Shown here in pieces: positions 18,233 to 24,542 of a stretch of 26,099 nucleotides of DNA. The DNA is from DASQWC01 sp035640475 (GTDB lineage: Bacteria; Actinomycetota; JAICYB01). The position numbers were made by a program, and so were the translations under genes. The stretch is from contig DASQWC010000108.1 of the NCBI GenBank assembly GCA_035640475.1, positions 1 through 26,099 on the forward strand, written 5' to 3'. Within the stretch, counting starts at the first letter, position 1, and each line of letters opens with the position of its first letter. The notes beneath the pieces are model-generated. The model saw only the letters and a program-made list of their open reading frames with translations. It did no database searches and was not told the DNA's origin.

Positions 18233-18772
18233 TCAGGCCTCGGGCTCGACGAGCCCGAATCCGGTCTTCCGTCGGTAGAGCACGTTCGGCTGCATCGATT
18301 CGGCGTTCGTGAAGAACAAAAAGGTGAGGCCCCGGCTCTCGAGCTCGAGCCTCGCTTCCTCGAGCGTCAGCGGCTTTGCCGCTTGCGCAGGCCGTCGGAC
18401 GATCTCAGAGTCTGGGTCGACGGCGACTTCGGCGATGTCGAGGGGCTCGGTCTCAGGCAGCCGCCGGCCGCGGTGCGAATCGATCAGCCGGTCCTTGAAT
18501 TTCTTGACCTGCGTCTCGATGCGATCTGCAACCTTGTCTATGGCTGCGAAGAGGTCCGCTCCTTCGCCATGGGCTCGGAGCGTTTCTCCGGGCGTTTGGA
18601 CCATCACGTCGACGCGGTGCTCGACGCCGTGACGGTTTCGCTCCTCGGTGATTTGTGCCTCCATCTTGATGATGCGATCGAAGAAGCGCTGGATCCGCGT
18701 CAGCTTTTCGGTCGCATACCTCCGGAGCGGTTCGTCGAGTTCGACCCCTCGCCCCGAAAGGATGAGGTTCAT
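18233..18772 (-). CDS. hpf: Ribosome hibernation promoting factor, long form
   Basis: Binds the 30S decoding centre and drives formation of inactive 100S ribosome dimers during starvation. The 179 residues have two parts: an S30AE/RaiA domain (1 to about 100, beginning MNLILSGRGVELDEPLRRYA) and the C-terminal dimerisation domain of long HPF (about 130-179, with KPLTLEEARLELESRGLTF, LFFTNAE and VLYRRKTGFGLVEP). An acidic linker joins them. ATG at 18772 lies exactly 7 nt after a TATACT -10 element, so the mRNA is probably leaderless. It precedes the response regulator and secA; the comF-hpf-secA order is common in actinobacteria. Confidence 0.95.
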   Translation of the reverse strand: MNLILSGRGVELDEPLRRYATEKLTRIQRFFDRIIKMEAQITEERNRHGVEHRVDVMVQTPGETLRAHGEGADLFAAIDKVADRIETQVKKFKDRLIDSHRGRRLPETEPLDIAEVAVDPDSEIVRRPAQAAKPLTLEEARLELESRGLTFLFFTNAESMQPNVLYRRKTGFGLVEPEA

Positions 18773-18779
18773 CTCGCGA

Positions 18780-18785
18780 AGTATA
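18780..18785 (-). promoter_or_regulatory. Putative -10 element for hpf (leaderless)
   Basis: TATACT, one base from the TATAAT consensus, lies on the minus strand and ends 7 nt before the hpf ATG. No Shine-Dalgarno sequence is present. It lies in the 30-nt gap after comF. Confidence 0.6.
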
Positions 18786-18802
18786 ACGACGCAGGTCGCG
18801 CG

Positions 18803-19465
18803 TCAGAAACGCCGCCTGAGCGTTCTCGCCCAGGTCACGACGTCGACCGTCTCAGCGCCGGCGGCACGCAGTGCAAGCGAGCAGGCCTCGGCCGTTGCTC
18901 CCGTCGTGAAGACGTCGTCGACGACGAGCAGGCGACCGCGTGCCGCTTCGGCCGCGAAGCGGTTTCGGACGTTCGACCGGCGTTCGGCGAAGGCGACGTC
19001 GGCCTGGCGCGGGCCGTCCTCGGTCCGTACGAGAAGCGCACGCGCGGGAAGGCCGAGTGACGAGGCGGCCGCCCGGGCGATGAGCTCCGCGTGATCGAAT
19101 CCGCGTCGGCCGGCCGTCCGTCCGGCGGGAACGAATGTGACCGAATCCGCCCGTAGATCGTGTTTGTCGGCAAGCGCCGCGAGCAGATCACCCAACGCGT
19201 ACGCGAGCGGCCGCCGTCCTCGCCGTTTGAGCGCGAGCGTCAGCGCGCGGGCGGGCTCGACGAAGGCGACGACGCTCCGGGCCCGTCTGAAACCCTCCAG
19301 ATTCCGGCAGCATGTGGGGCCGATTCCCGGTGCGCCGCACCGCTCGCAGATCGGCGGCGTGAGAACGTCGACGAATTGGGCACAGCGCTCGCACAACTCG
19401 TCCCCACACGGCGATGTGCACCCGACGCATCGGATCGGCGCAACGACATCAAGAAGCGCTCGCAT
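18803..19465 (-). CDS. ComF family phosphoribosyltransferase-like protein
   Basis: A ComFC-type protein linked in other bacteria to DNA uptake or to handling of incoming single strands. The 220 residues have a cysteine-rich N-terminal zinc finger (C13, C16, C20, C25, C28, then C40, C43, C52, C53) and a phosphoribosyltransferase domain whose PRPP loop is VVDDVFTTGAT (181-191). The typical ComF segment RGFDHAELIARA is also present. ATG 19465 was chosen because the zinc finger begins right after it. The open frame further upstream runs through the divergent plus-strand gene. Transformation genes were not seen nearby, so a competence role is not shown. Confidence 0.9.
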   Translation of the reverse strand: MRALLDVVAPIRCVGCTSPCGDELCERCAQFVDVLTPPICERCGAPGIGPTCCRNLEGFRRARSVVAFVEPARALTLALKRRGRRPLAYALGDLLAALADKHDLRADSVTFVPAGRTAGRRGFDHAELIARAAASSLGLPARALLVRTEDGPRQADVAFAERRSNVRNRFAAEAARGRLLVVDDVFTTGATAEACSLALRAAGAETVDVVTWARTLRRRF

Positions 19466-19472
19466 GCCGCAC

Positions 19473-19478
19473 GTTATC
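19473..19478 (-). promoter_or_regulatory. Putative -10 element for comF (leaderless)
   Basis: GATAAC on the minus strand ends 7 nt before the comF ATG. It lies in the 49-nt divergent gap shared with the plus-strand gene at 19515. Confidence 0.35.
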
Positions 19479-19501
19479 GCGCGCAACCGACGAGTGTTGT
19501 T

Positions 19502-19507
19502 TATCCT
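19502..19507 (+). promoter_or_regulatory. Putative -10 element for the gene at 19515 (leaderless)
   Basis: TATCCT ends 7 nt before the ATG at 19515, without a Shine-Dalgarno sequence. Confidence 0.45.
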
Positions 19508-19514
19508 TCGCTCC

Positions 19515-20078
19515 ATGCGCCGCAGGATGCTGTGGATCGTCGGCGCCGTACTCCTTCCGCTGCTCGCCGTCCTGCTCCTCCTCGTCTTCTTCGTGCTTCC
19601 TGGCGGGTCCGACTCGGCGAGTGCAGCAATCCTCGACCGCGTCACCCAGACGGCCGACAACGACACGGCCAAGCTCCTGATCGATCGTGAGTGGGGTGAC
19701 GGGCGCCTTCTCTTGGCTTCATTCGAGAAGGGCGCGGAGAGCCGGCTCGCGCTCGGCTTCGCGATCGAGCGCGGCCGCGGATGGCGCCTGGCCGCGTACA
19801 CAGAGGAGCGCGCCGAGCGGCGGGACGTCGTGGTCGGTTCGCTCCTCGTCGCGAGCTCGGAGGGCGGCACCGGTCAGCCGCCCTGGTCGGCCGCCGCCGG
19901 CGAGCTGCGAGGGACAAACATCCATCGCGTCATCATTCGATGGGCGTCGGGAGAGACCTCGTCCGCGTTCGCCAAGGACAACGCATATCTGGTCGTCCAG
20001 CGGGGAACGACGACCCCCCTCGAAGCGCGCTACCTGGCCAAGGACGGAAACGAGATCGCGAAGGTGCCGATCGGATGA
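19515..20078 (+). CDS. Hypothetical membrane-anchored extracytoplasmic protein
   Basis: I do not recognise a family. The 187 residues start with a basic stretch (MRRRM) followed by a strongly hydrophobic segment (about 6-30, rich in Leu and Val) that reads as a signal anchor; no clear lipobox cysteine is present. The remaining ~155 residues are hydrophilic, with alternating hydrophobic residues that suggest beta structure, and would face the outside. ATG 19515 was chosen because the hydrophobic anchor follows it and a TATCCT hexamer lies 7 nt upstream; the open frame further 5' overlaps comF on the other strand. Its stop codon lies within an inverted repeat at 20071-20110. Confidence 0.72.
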   Translation: MRRRMLWIVGAVLLPLLAVLLLLVFFVLPGGSDSASAAILDRVTQTADNDTAKLLIDREWGDGRLLLASFEKGAESRLALGFAIERGRGWRLAAYTEERAERRDVVVGSLLVASSEGGTGQPPWSAAAGELRGTNIHRVIIRWASGETSSAFAKDNAYLVVQRGTTTPLEARYLAKDGNEIAKVPIG

Positions 20079-20110
20079 GCGAAGCGCGTTAACGCGCGAA
20101 GCTCATCCGA
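20071..20110. repeat. Nested inverted repeat at a convergent gene junction
   Basis: Perfect 10-base arms (TCGGATGAGC at 20071-20080 and its complement at 20101-20110) enclose a second, perfect 14-base palindrome GCGCGTTAACGCGC (20084-20097). The two are separated by a GAA on each side. The arm contains the stop codon of the upstream gene. It can form a long hairpin on either strand and may act as a two-way terminator or mRNA end stabiliser. Confidence 0.8.
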
Positions 20111-20122
20111 AGGCGCGGGGGT

Positions 20123-20141
20123 TCGGGGGCGCAGCCCCCGA
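20123..20141. terminator. GC-rich stem-loop between convergent genes
   Basis: TCGGGGGC and GCCCCCGA form a perfect 8-bp stem around a 3-base loop, directly next to the methyltransferase stop codon. There is no T-tract, so it is a U-less terminator-like hairpin at best. Together with the repeat at 20071-20110 it fills the space between two converging genes. Confidence 0.5.
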
Positions 20142-20990
20142 TCAAATGGCCTTTTCCAGGTCCCAGATGATTGCTTGCGGGAGGCCCTGCAGGGCCTGGC
20201 GCATCGCACCCGCCAGGAACCGACCGGCGATGCCGCCGGTGAACGCGCTCTCAAGCGTCGCCGGCTCGAGGCATTGCACGACTCGAAGCTCGGCCGCTTC
20301 GATCGCCCGCAGGTAGTCGCCCAGAGACCTCGGGTGGTTGCGGACGAAGCCCAAGCCGCCCTCGGTCGTCGGGACGAAGAGGTGACTGATGATCGCGACG
20401 TTCGTCGGATGGGGATCGGTCAGGACGACCTTGGCGCCGCCGCGAGCAACGCGACCGATCTCACATACGGCCTTCGTGATATCGGTGAGGTGGCATAAGG
20501 CCAGCGCGCACACGACGACGTCGAAATGGCCGTCCGGGAACGGCAGCGCCTCGAGATCGCCTGTCTCGAACGTCGCGCTCGGGGCGGCCTCACGCGCCAT
20601 CGCGAGCATCTCCGGCGAGGCATCGACCCCGAACGTCTCGTGCGTAGCGGACAAGTGCTTGGCGTGACGTCCGGTGCCGCATGCGGCGTCGAGCGCGCGT
20701 CCGGACGGCACATCGGCGAGGAGCTGCTCGACGACCGGCTGCTCGGCTTCAATCAGCGGGTTCGGCGCACTGTCGTAACCGGGGGCAGAAGCTGCGTACC
20801 CCGTTCTCGGATCGAGCTCCTCCATGTCGAGCCCGACGGCGAATCGCGGATCGTCCATCCGCGCGACGATCTTGCGAACTTCCTCGATACGCGCGGCCAT
20901 CTCCACGTCGGATCCATCGACGAGCCCGCGCAGCAGCGCGAGCCCCTCGAAGCCGAGGGTGAACTCGCTCAGGCGCGCGTGACGGCCTAT
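20142..20990 (-). CDS. Class I SAM-dependent methyltransferase, start uncertain
   Basis: Rossmann-fold methyltransferase of the UbiE/BioC-like type. Motif I is LDAACGTGRHAKHL, followed by the acidic strand end GVDASPEM, ETGDLEALPFPDGHFDVVVCALAL and the RVARGGAKVVLTDPHP region. The substrate is unknown. The first standard start is GTG 20906 (254 residues), but the same frame continues upstream with protein-like sequence (LSEFTLGFEGLALLRGLVDG). There is no ATG, GTG or TTG there. The only visible Shine-Dalgarno-like signal, GGAGGGG, lies just before ATA at 20990; CTG at 20972 is another option. The gene follows ahcY, whose product removes the S-adenosylhomocysteine that this enzyme makes. Confidence 0.83.
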   Translation of the reverse strand: MGRHARLSEFTLGFEGLALLRGLVDGSDVEMAARIEEVRKIVARMDDPRFAVGLDMEELDPRTGYAASAPGYDSAPNPLIEAEQPVVEQLLADVPSGRALDAACGTGRHAKHLSATHETFGVDASPEMLAMAREAAPSATFETGDLEALPFPDGHFDVVVCALALCHLTDITKAVCEIGRVARGGAKVVLTDPHPTNVAIISHLFVPTTEGGLGFVRNHPRSLGDYLRAIEAAELRVVQCLEPATLESAFTGGIAGRFLAGAMRQALQGLPQAIIWDLEKAI

Positions 20991-21004
20991 GTCCCCTCCG
21001 AAGA

Positions 21005-21021
21005 CGCGGCCTTCGGCCGCG
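21005..21021. repeat. Small stem-loop between ahcY and the methyltransferase gene
   Basis: CGCGGCC and GGCCGCG form a 7-bp perfect stem with a 3-base loop, about 25 nt after the ahcY stop. No T-tract follows. It may be a weak terminator or processing site, and it marks this stretch as probably non-coding. Confidence 0.4.
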
Positions 21022-21045
21022 GCTCGCGCTTTGCGCTCGCAGGCA

Positions 21046-22305
21046 CTACGTGCCTTCCGTCCAGCTCTCGAGGTACTTGCGCTGCTCGGGCGTGAGCGTG
21101 TCGATCTCGACGCCCATCGTGTCCAGCTTGAGCTTGGCGATCTCGCGGTCGATCTCTTCGGGCACGTTATGCACGCCGGGCTCGAGCCGCTTGGACGCGT
21201 GGTGCTGCTCGGCGAGCATCCGGAGCGTCAAGGCCTGGCCGGCAAACGACATGTCCATCACGGCAGCCGGGTGTCCTTCGGCCGCGCCGAGGTTCACGAG
21301 CCGGCCTTCGGCGAGAAGCCGGATGCGCTTGCCGTCGATGGTGAACTCTTCGACGTTGCGGCGCACGGTTCGCTCCTTCGATGCCATCTTGCGCAAGCCT
21401 GCGACGTCGATCTCGATGTCGAAGTGTCCGGCGTTGGAGATGATCGCGCCGTCCTTCATCACGCCGATGTGCTCGGTGCGGATGATGTCTCGATCGCCGG
21501 TGACGGTGATGAAGATGTCGCCGACCCTGGCCGCCTCGGCCATCGGCATGACGCGGAAGCCGTCCATGACGGCCTCGAGCGCGCGCACCTCGTCGACCTC
21601 CGTGACGATGACGTTCGCGCCCATGCCCTTGGCGCGGCTCGCGACGCCGCGTCCGCAGTCGCCGTAGCCCGACACGACGACGTCCTTACCGGCGACGAGC
21701 ACGTTCGTTGCGCGAATGATGCCGTCGAGGGCGGATTGACCCGTGCCGAAGCGGTTGTCGAAGAGGTGCTTGGTCGGCGTGTCGTTGATGGCGACGATGG
21801 GGTAGCGCAAGGCGCCCTCGGCCGCCATCTGCCGCAAGCGGATGACACCTGTCGTCGTCTCCTCGGTACCGCCGACGGTCTTCTCGGCCTGCTCCGGGCG
21901 TTCGCGGTGGATCGTCGAGACAAGGTCGGCCCCGTCGTCGACCGTGAAGTGCGGCTCCCGGTCGAGGATTTCCCGAATGTGCGCGTAGTACGTGTCGTGG
22001 TCCTCGCCGCGTACCGAGAAGACGCCGACGCCCTCGGACGCAAGGTATGCGGCGACGTCGTCCTGGGTGGAGAGCGGGTTGGACGCGCACAGGTAGACCT
22101 CGGCCCCGCCGGCGCGCAGCGCCTGCACGAGGTTGGCCGTCTCCGTCGTGACGTGCAGACAAGCGCCGATCTTGATGTCCTTGAACGGCTGGTCCTTGGT
22201 GAAACGCTGCGTCAGGGCCGAGATGACCGGCATCTGGCCGAGCGCCCACTCGACTCGGAGCTGCCCCTCTTCGGCCAGGGCAGGGTCTGCGACGTGATTT
22301 TCCAT
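21046..22305 (-). CDS. ahcY: S-adenosylhomocysteine hydrolase
   Basis: Splits S-adenosylhomocysteine to adenosine and homocysteine, clearing the inhibitory product of methylation and feeding the methionine cycle. Visible features are HVTTETANLV, CASNPLSTQDDVAA, the catalytic NDTPTKHLFDNRFGTG (K179, D183, N184), the NAD-binding loop SGYGDCGRGVA (212-222) and SNAGHFDIEID. At 419 residues it is the short form lacking the insertion of plant and many proteobacterial enzymes. ATG 22305 has AGGAGG at 5 nt spacing. It starts 9 nt after the small regulator-like gene and precedes a methyltransferase. No S-adenosylhomocysteine riboswitch fits in the 9-nt gap. Confidence 0.97.
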   Translation of the reverse strand: MENHVADPALAEEGQLRVEWALGQMPVISALTQRFTKDQPFKDIKIGACLHVTTETANLVQALRAGGAEVYLCASNPLSTQDDVAAYLASEGVGVFSVRGEDHDTYYAHIREILDREPHFTVDDGADLVSTIHRERPEQAEKTVGGTEETTTGVIRLRQMAAEGALRYPIVAINDTPTKHLFDNRFGTGQSALDGIIRATNVLVAGKDVVVSGYGDCGRGVASRAKGMGANVIVTEVDEVRALEAVMDGFRVMPMAEAARVGDIFITVTGDRDIIRTEHIGVMKDGAIISNAGHFDIEIDVAGLRKMASKERTVRRNVEEFTIDGKRIRLLAEGRLVNLGAAEGHPAAVMDMSFAGQALTLRMLAEQHHASKRLEPGVHNVPEEIDREIAKLKLDTMGVEIDTLTPEQRKYLESWTEGT

Positions 22306-22314
22306 GTCTTCCTC

Positions 22315-22596
22315 CTAGGACGCCTTCTCGAGGAGCTGCTTTTCCTTGCGGATCTGCCATTCTTGCCAGTCGGCGGGCGGCGCCGTGCCGAGCGCGCGCT
22401 CGAGCACCTCACCGATGGCCCTGGGCCGAGTAACGGCCTTGCTGGCTGCGATGGCCCGGTCGAGCGCTCGCCATGCTCGGCCGCTCATCGCGACGCGAAT
22501 GCTGTGGCTCTGCTCGTCGGCCTCGAGCCTCGGGAACAGGGGCCGGAGTCCCCTGTTCTGCGCGCGCGTGCGCCGGCGGCCGAGCGAGTCCCTCAT
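22315..22596 (-). CDS. Small basic protein, probable ribbon-helix-helix DNA-binding regulator
   Basis: I recognise no named family. After a basic N-terminus, the stretch SIRVAMSGRAWRALDRAIA followed by ASKAVTRPRAIGEVLERAL has the pattern of a ribbon-helix-helix (CopG/MetJ-like) domain: a beta strand, an amphipathic helix, a turn and a second helix. A charged C-terminal helix follows. ATG 22596 gives 93 residues and lies 8 nt after a -10-like CAGTCT with a consensus TTGACA 17 nt further upstream. GTG 22614 would add six residues but sits inside the 24-bp palindrome and has no Shine-Dalgarno sequence. The gene is 9 nt from ahcY and is likely co-transcribed. A role as autorepressor and ahcY regulator is an inference. 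Confidence 0.65.
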   Translation of the reverse strand: MRDSLGRRRTRAQNRGLRPLFPRLEADEQSHSIRVAMSGRAWRALDRAIAASKAVTRPRAIGEVLERALGTAPPADWQEWQIRKEKQLLEKAS

Positions 22597-22604
22597 CTCC
22601 TGTG

Positions 22605-22633
22605 AGACTGACACACACGTACGCGTGTGTCAA
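22605..22633 (-). promoter_or_regulatory. Putative promoter of the regulator-ahcY operon
   Basis: On the minus strand a perfect TTGACA (22633-22628) is followed after 17 nt by CAGTCT (22610-22605), which ends 8 nt before ATG 22596. The spacer and part of the -35 element lie within the 24-bp palindrome, so a protein bound there would block RNA polymerase. Confidence 0.5.
22609..22632. promoter_or_regulatory. 24-bp near-perfect palindrome, candidate operator
   Basis: The half-site TGACACACACGT is repeated in inverted form with 11 of 12 positions matching and no spacer. It sits between the divergent regulator-ahcY operon and the plus-strand membrane protein gene, across the putative regulator promoter. 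I saw no second copy in the window. Confidence 0.75.
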
Positions 22634-22654
22634 GGCGACTGTCCGATCAACCTC

Positions 22655-22660
22655 TAGGCT
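22655..22660 (+). promoter_or_regulatory. Putative -10 element for the gene at 22668 (leaderless)
   Basis: TAGGCT ends 7 nt before GTG 22668, and there is no Shine-Dalgarno sequence. The palindrome at 22609-22632 would lie about 36-59 nt upstream of the transcription start. Confidence 0.45.
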
Positions 22661-22667
22661 GACGAAC

Positions 22668-23009
22668 GTGCCCAGGATGATCCGCAACGCCATCGGGTTC
22701 TGGGAGCCGCTCCGTGCGCTCTACAACGCGGCACTGGTCGTCCTCGTGATCGTTCGGTACGTCGTAGCGCTGCCGGAGTCGCGCCGATCGCTCGAAGGCG
22801 ACACGTTTGTCGCGCTCTTCGTGATGACGGTCATCGCCAATGTCTTGTATTGCGCCGCCTATGCCCTCGATCTCCCGCTCCAGCACGCCGGATTCGGTGA
22901 GCACGGAAGCCGGTGGCGTTGGCCGGCGTTCGTGATCGGGACGCTCTTCGCGCTTTCGCTCGCGTACTTCGTCACCGGAGGGATGTTCGATCCCACGCTG
23001 GTCGGCTAG
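22668..23009 (+). CDS. Small conserved-looking integral membrane protein
   Basis: 113 residues with three hydrophobic segments (about 18-36, 49-69 and 87-106) and an N-terminal NAIGFWEPLRALYNAAL motif that I recall from uncharacterised small membrane proteins of other bacteria. The function is unknown. GTG 22668 is favoured over ATG 22677 because a TAGGCT hexamer lies exactly 7 nt before it, as in other leaderless genes here; ATG 22677 would remove three residues. It diverges from the regulator-ahcY operon across the palindrome. It converges on the Trm112-like gene, with their stop codons sharing bases (CTAG). Confidence 0.78.
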   Translation: MPRMIRNAIGFWEPLRALYNAALVVLVIVRYVVALPESRRSLEGDTFVALFVMTVIANVLYCAAYALDLPLQHAGFGEHGSRWRWPAFVIGTLFALSLAYFVTGGMFDPTLVG

Positions 23010-23191
23010 TCCCGCCAGCGCTCCGCTTCGTCGATGAGCATGACCGGGATGTCGTCCCGGACCGGATACGCCAAGCGACAGTCCTGCGCCGTGCAAACCA
23101 GGAACTCGGCTCCCCCTCGACGCTTCTCCTCGACCGGCTGCTTGCACTTGGGGCAAGCCAGGATCTCCAGCAGCTCCTTGTCAACGGGCAC
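23006..23191 (-). CDS. Trm112/YcaR (UPF0434) family small zinc protein
   Basis: A 61-residue protein with the family pattern: a helix (KELLEILACPKC), a zinc site with C13 and C16, then C33 and C38 (LVCTAQDC), and the closing LAYPVRDDIPVMLIDEA. Eukaryotic and archaeal Trm112 is an activating partner of several SAM methyltransferases, including the one that methylates the release factor GGQ; the role of bacterial members is poorly known. GTG 23191 starts 1 nt after the phosphomannomutase stop, with a GAGGGGAG Shine-Dalgarno sequence upstream, so it is operonic with pmm. Confidence 0.9.
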   Translation of the reverse strand: MPVDKELLEILACPKCKQPVEEKRRGGAEFLVCTAQDCRLAYPVRDDIPVMLIDEAERWRD

Positions 23192-23192
23192 G

Positions 23193-24530
23193 TCAGGCTC
23201 CCCTCTCGATGAGTCCGACGAGCTCGTCGCGCTTGTGCGCCATCACGTTCTCGTCGGCGGCCTCCACATTCAACCGCAATAGCGGCTCGGTGTTCGACGG
23301 GCGCAGGTTGAACCACCAGTCCGGGTAGTTCACCGTCAGGCCGTCCAGACGATCGGCATCGCCGTCGGAGAACGCGGAAGCGATCCGTTCGATGACGGCC
23401 TGTTGATCATCGACCCGAATGTTGATCTCGCCCGATGCCTGGTAGCGGCGCAGCGGAGCGAGAAGCTGCGAGAGGGGCTTGTCCTCAGCGGACATCGTCT
23501 CGAGCACGTACAGCGCGGCGAGAAGACCGGAGTCGGCGCGGAAGTTGTCCTTGAAGTAGTAGTGACCCGAATGCTCGCCGCCGAACACCGCCCCCGTCTC
23601 GGCCATGTGCTGCTTGATGAAGGAATGCCCGACCCGGGAGCGGACGGCCGAGCCGCCGCCCTCTTCGATCACCTCCGGGACGACCCGCGAGCAGATCGCG
23701 TTGTGGATGATCGTCGCGCCGTGGTGACGCTCGAGGATGCGCCGGGCGACGAGCGCGGTCGTGAGGCTGCCGGATACCGGCTCCGCTTTCTCGTCCACGA
23801 GAAAGACGCGGTCGGCGTCGCCGTCGAAGGCGAGTCCGATATCGGCCTTCTCGTCCAGCACGGCTCGCTGCAGATCCTTCAGGTTCTCGGGCTGGATCGG
23901 GTCGGCGGGATGGTTGGGGAACGTGCCGTCGAGCTCGAAGTACAGCGGCACGAGGCGGGTCGGGAGCCGGTCGAAGACGGCCGGGACGACCTTCCCACCC
24001 ATGCCGTTGGCGGCATCGACGGCGACCGTGAACGGTTTCATCGCGGCTGTGTCGATCAGGCCGAGCAAGTGGGTCGCGAAGTCGTCGAGCAAGTCGAGGT
24101 TCGTCACCTTCCCGCGAGACGAGCCCGTCGCCCGTCCGCCCTCGGCCTTCGCGCGAATGTCGCCGAGGCCGGTGTCTTGCCCGACGGGCGCGGCGCCGGC
24201 GAGGCAGAACTTGATGCCGTTGTACTGGGGCGGGTTGTGGGAAGCGGTGAACATCGCGCCCGGCAGCTCCTTGACGCCCGATGCAAAGTACACGAGGTCC
24301 GTCGAAACGAGCCCGAGATCGACGGCATCGGTCCCCGCCTCGACGATGCCGTCGATGAACGCCGCCGACATCGGTTCGGAGGAAAGGCGCATGTCCCGTC
24401 CGACGAGGATCGCCGCCGCGCCCGCAAACTCCGCAAACGCGCCGCCGATACGTCGCGCGGCATCCTCGTCGAACTCGTCCGGATAGACGCCGCGGACGTC
24501 GTAGGCCTTGAAGATCGCGTCCAAGCTCAT
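23193..24530 (-). CDS. Phosphomannomutase/phosphoglucomutase
   Basis: Interconverts hexose 6-phosphate and hexose 1-phosphate (mannose or glucose), supplying GDP-mannose or UDP-glucose synthesis. The 445 residues have the four alpha-D-phosphohexomutase signatures: the phosphoserine loop TASHNP (S97), the metal site DGDADR (236-241), the sugar loop GEHSGH (318-323) and the phosphate-binding RPSNTEP (410-416). The GEHSGHYYF form points to the PMM/PGM (ManB) subgroup. ATG 24530 fits the domain start (MSLDAIFKAYDVRG). A GATACT hexamer lies 6 nt upstream. It lies 10 nt after the O-mannosyltransferase gene, a plausible end user of mannose-1-phosphate through GDP-mannose and polyprenyl-phosphate-mannose. 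Confidence 0.94.
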   Translation of the reverse strand: MSLDAIFKAYDVRGVYPDEFDEDAARRIGGAFAEFAGAAAILVGRDMRLSSEPMSAAFIDGIVEAGTDAVDLGLVSTDLVYFASGVKELPGAMFTASHNPPQYNGIKFCLAGAAPVGQDTGLGDIRAKAEGGRATGSSRGKVTNLDLLDDFATHLLGLIDTAAMKPFTVAVDAANGMGGKVVPAVFDRLPTRLVPLYFELDGTFPNHPADPIQPENLKDLQRAVLDEKADIGLAFDGDADRVFLVDEKAEPVSGSLTTALVARRILERHHGATIIHNAICSRVVPEVIEEGGGSAVRSRVGHSFIKQHMAETGAVFGGEHSGHYYFKDNFRADSGLLAALYVLETMSAEDKPLSQLLAPLRRYQASGEINIRVDDQQAVIERIASAFSDGDADRLDGLTVNYPDWWFNLRPSNTEPLLRLNVEAADENVMAHKRDELVGLIERGA

Positions 24531-24536
24531 ACGCGA

Positions 24537-24542
24537 AGTATC
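24537..24542 (-). promoter_or_regulatory. Possible -10 element for the phosphomannomutase gene
   Basis: GATACT on the minus strand ends 6 nt before the ATG and overlaps the stop of the upstream gene. Its surroundings (ATACTTCGCG) match those of the hpf promoter for ten bases. Confidence 0.3.

Noticed and set aside
20989..22605. 538-codon open frame on the plus strand opposite ahcY
   Set aside because: It mirrors ahcY and the small regulator gene. Its composition (runs of Asp, Val, Arg, Leu) is typical of the antisense of GC-rich coding DNA, and there is no recognisable domain.
22596..22632. Palindrome as an mRNA hairpin hiding the GTG 22614 start
   Set aside because: Possible, but ATG 22596 with a TTGACA-17-CAGTCT promoter explains the arrangement better and places the palindrome outside the transcript, as an operator.
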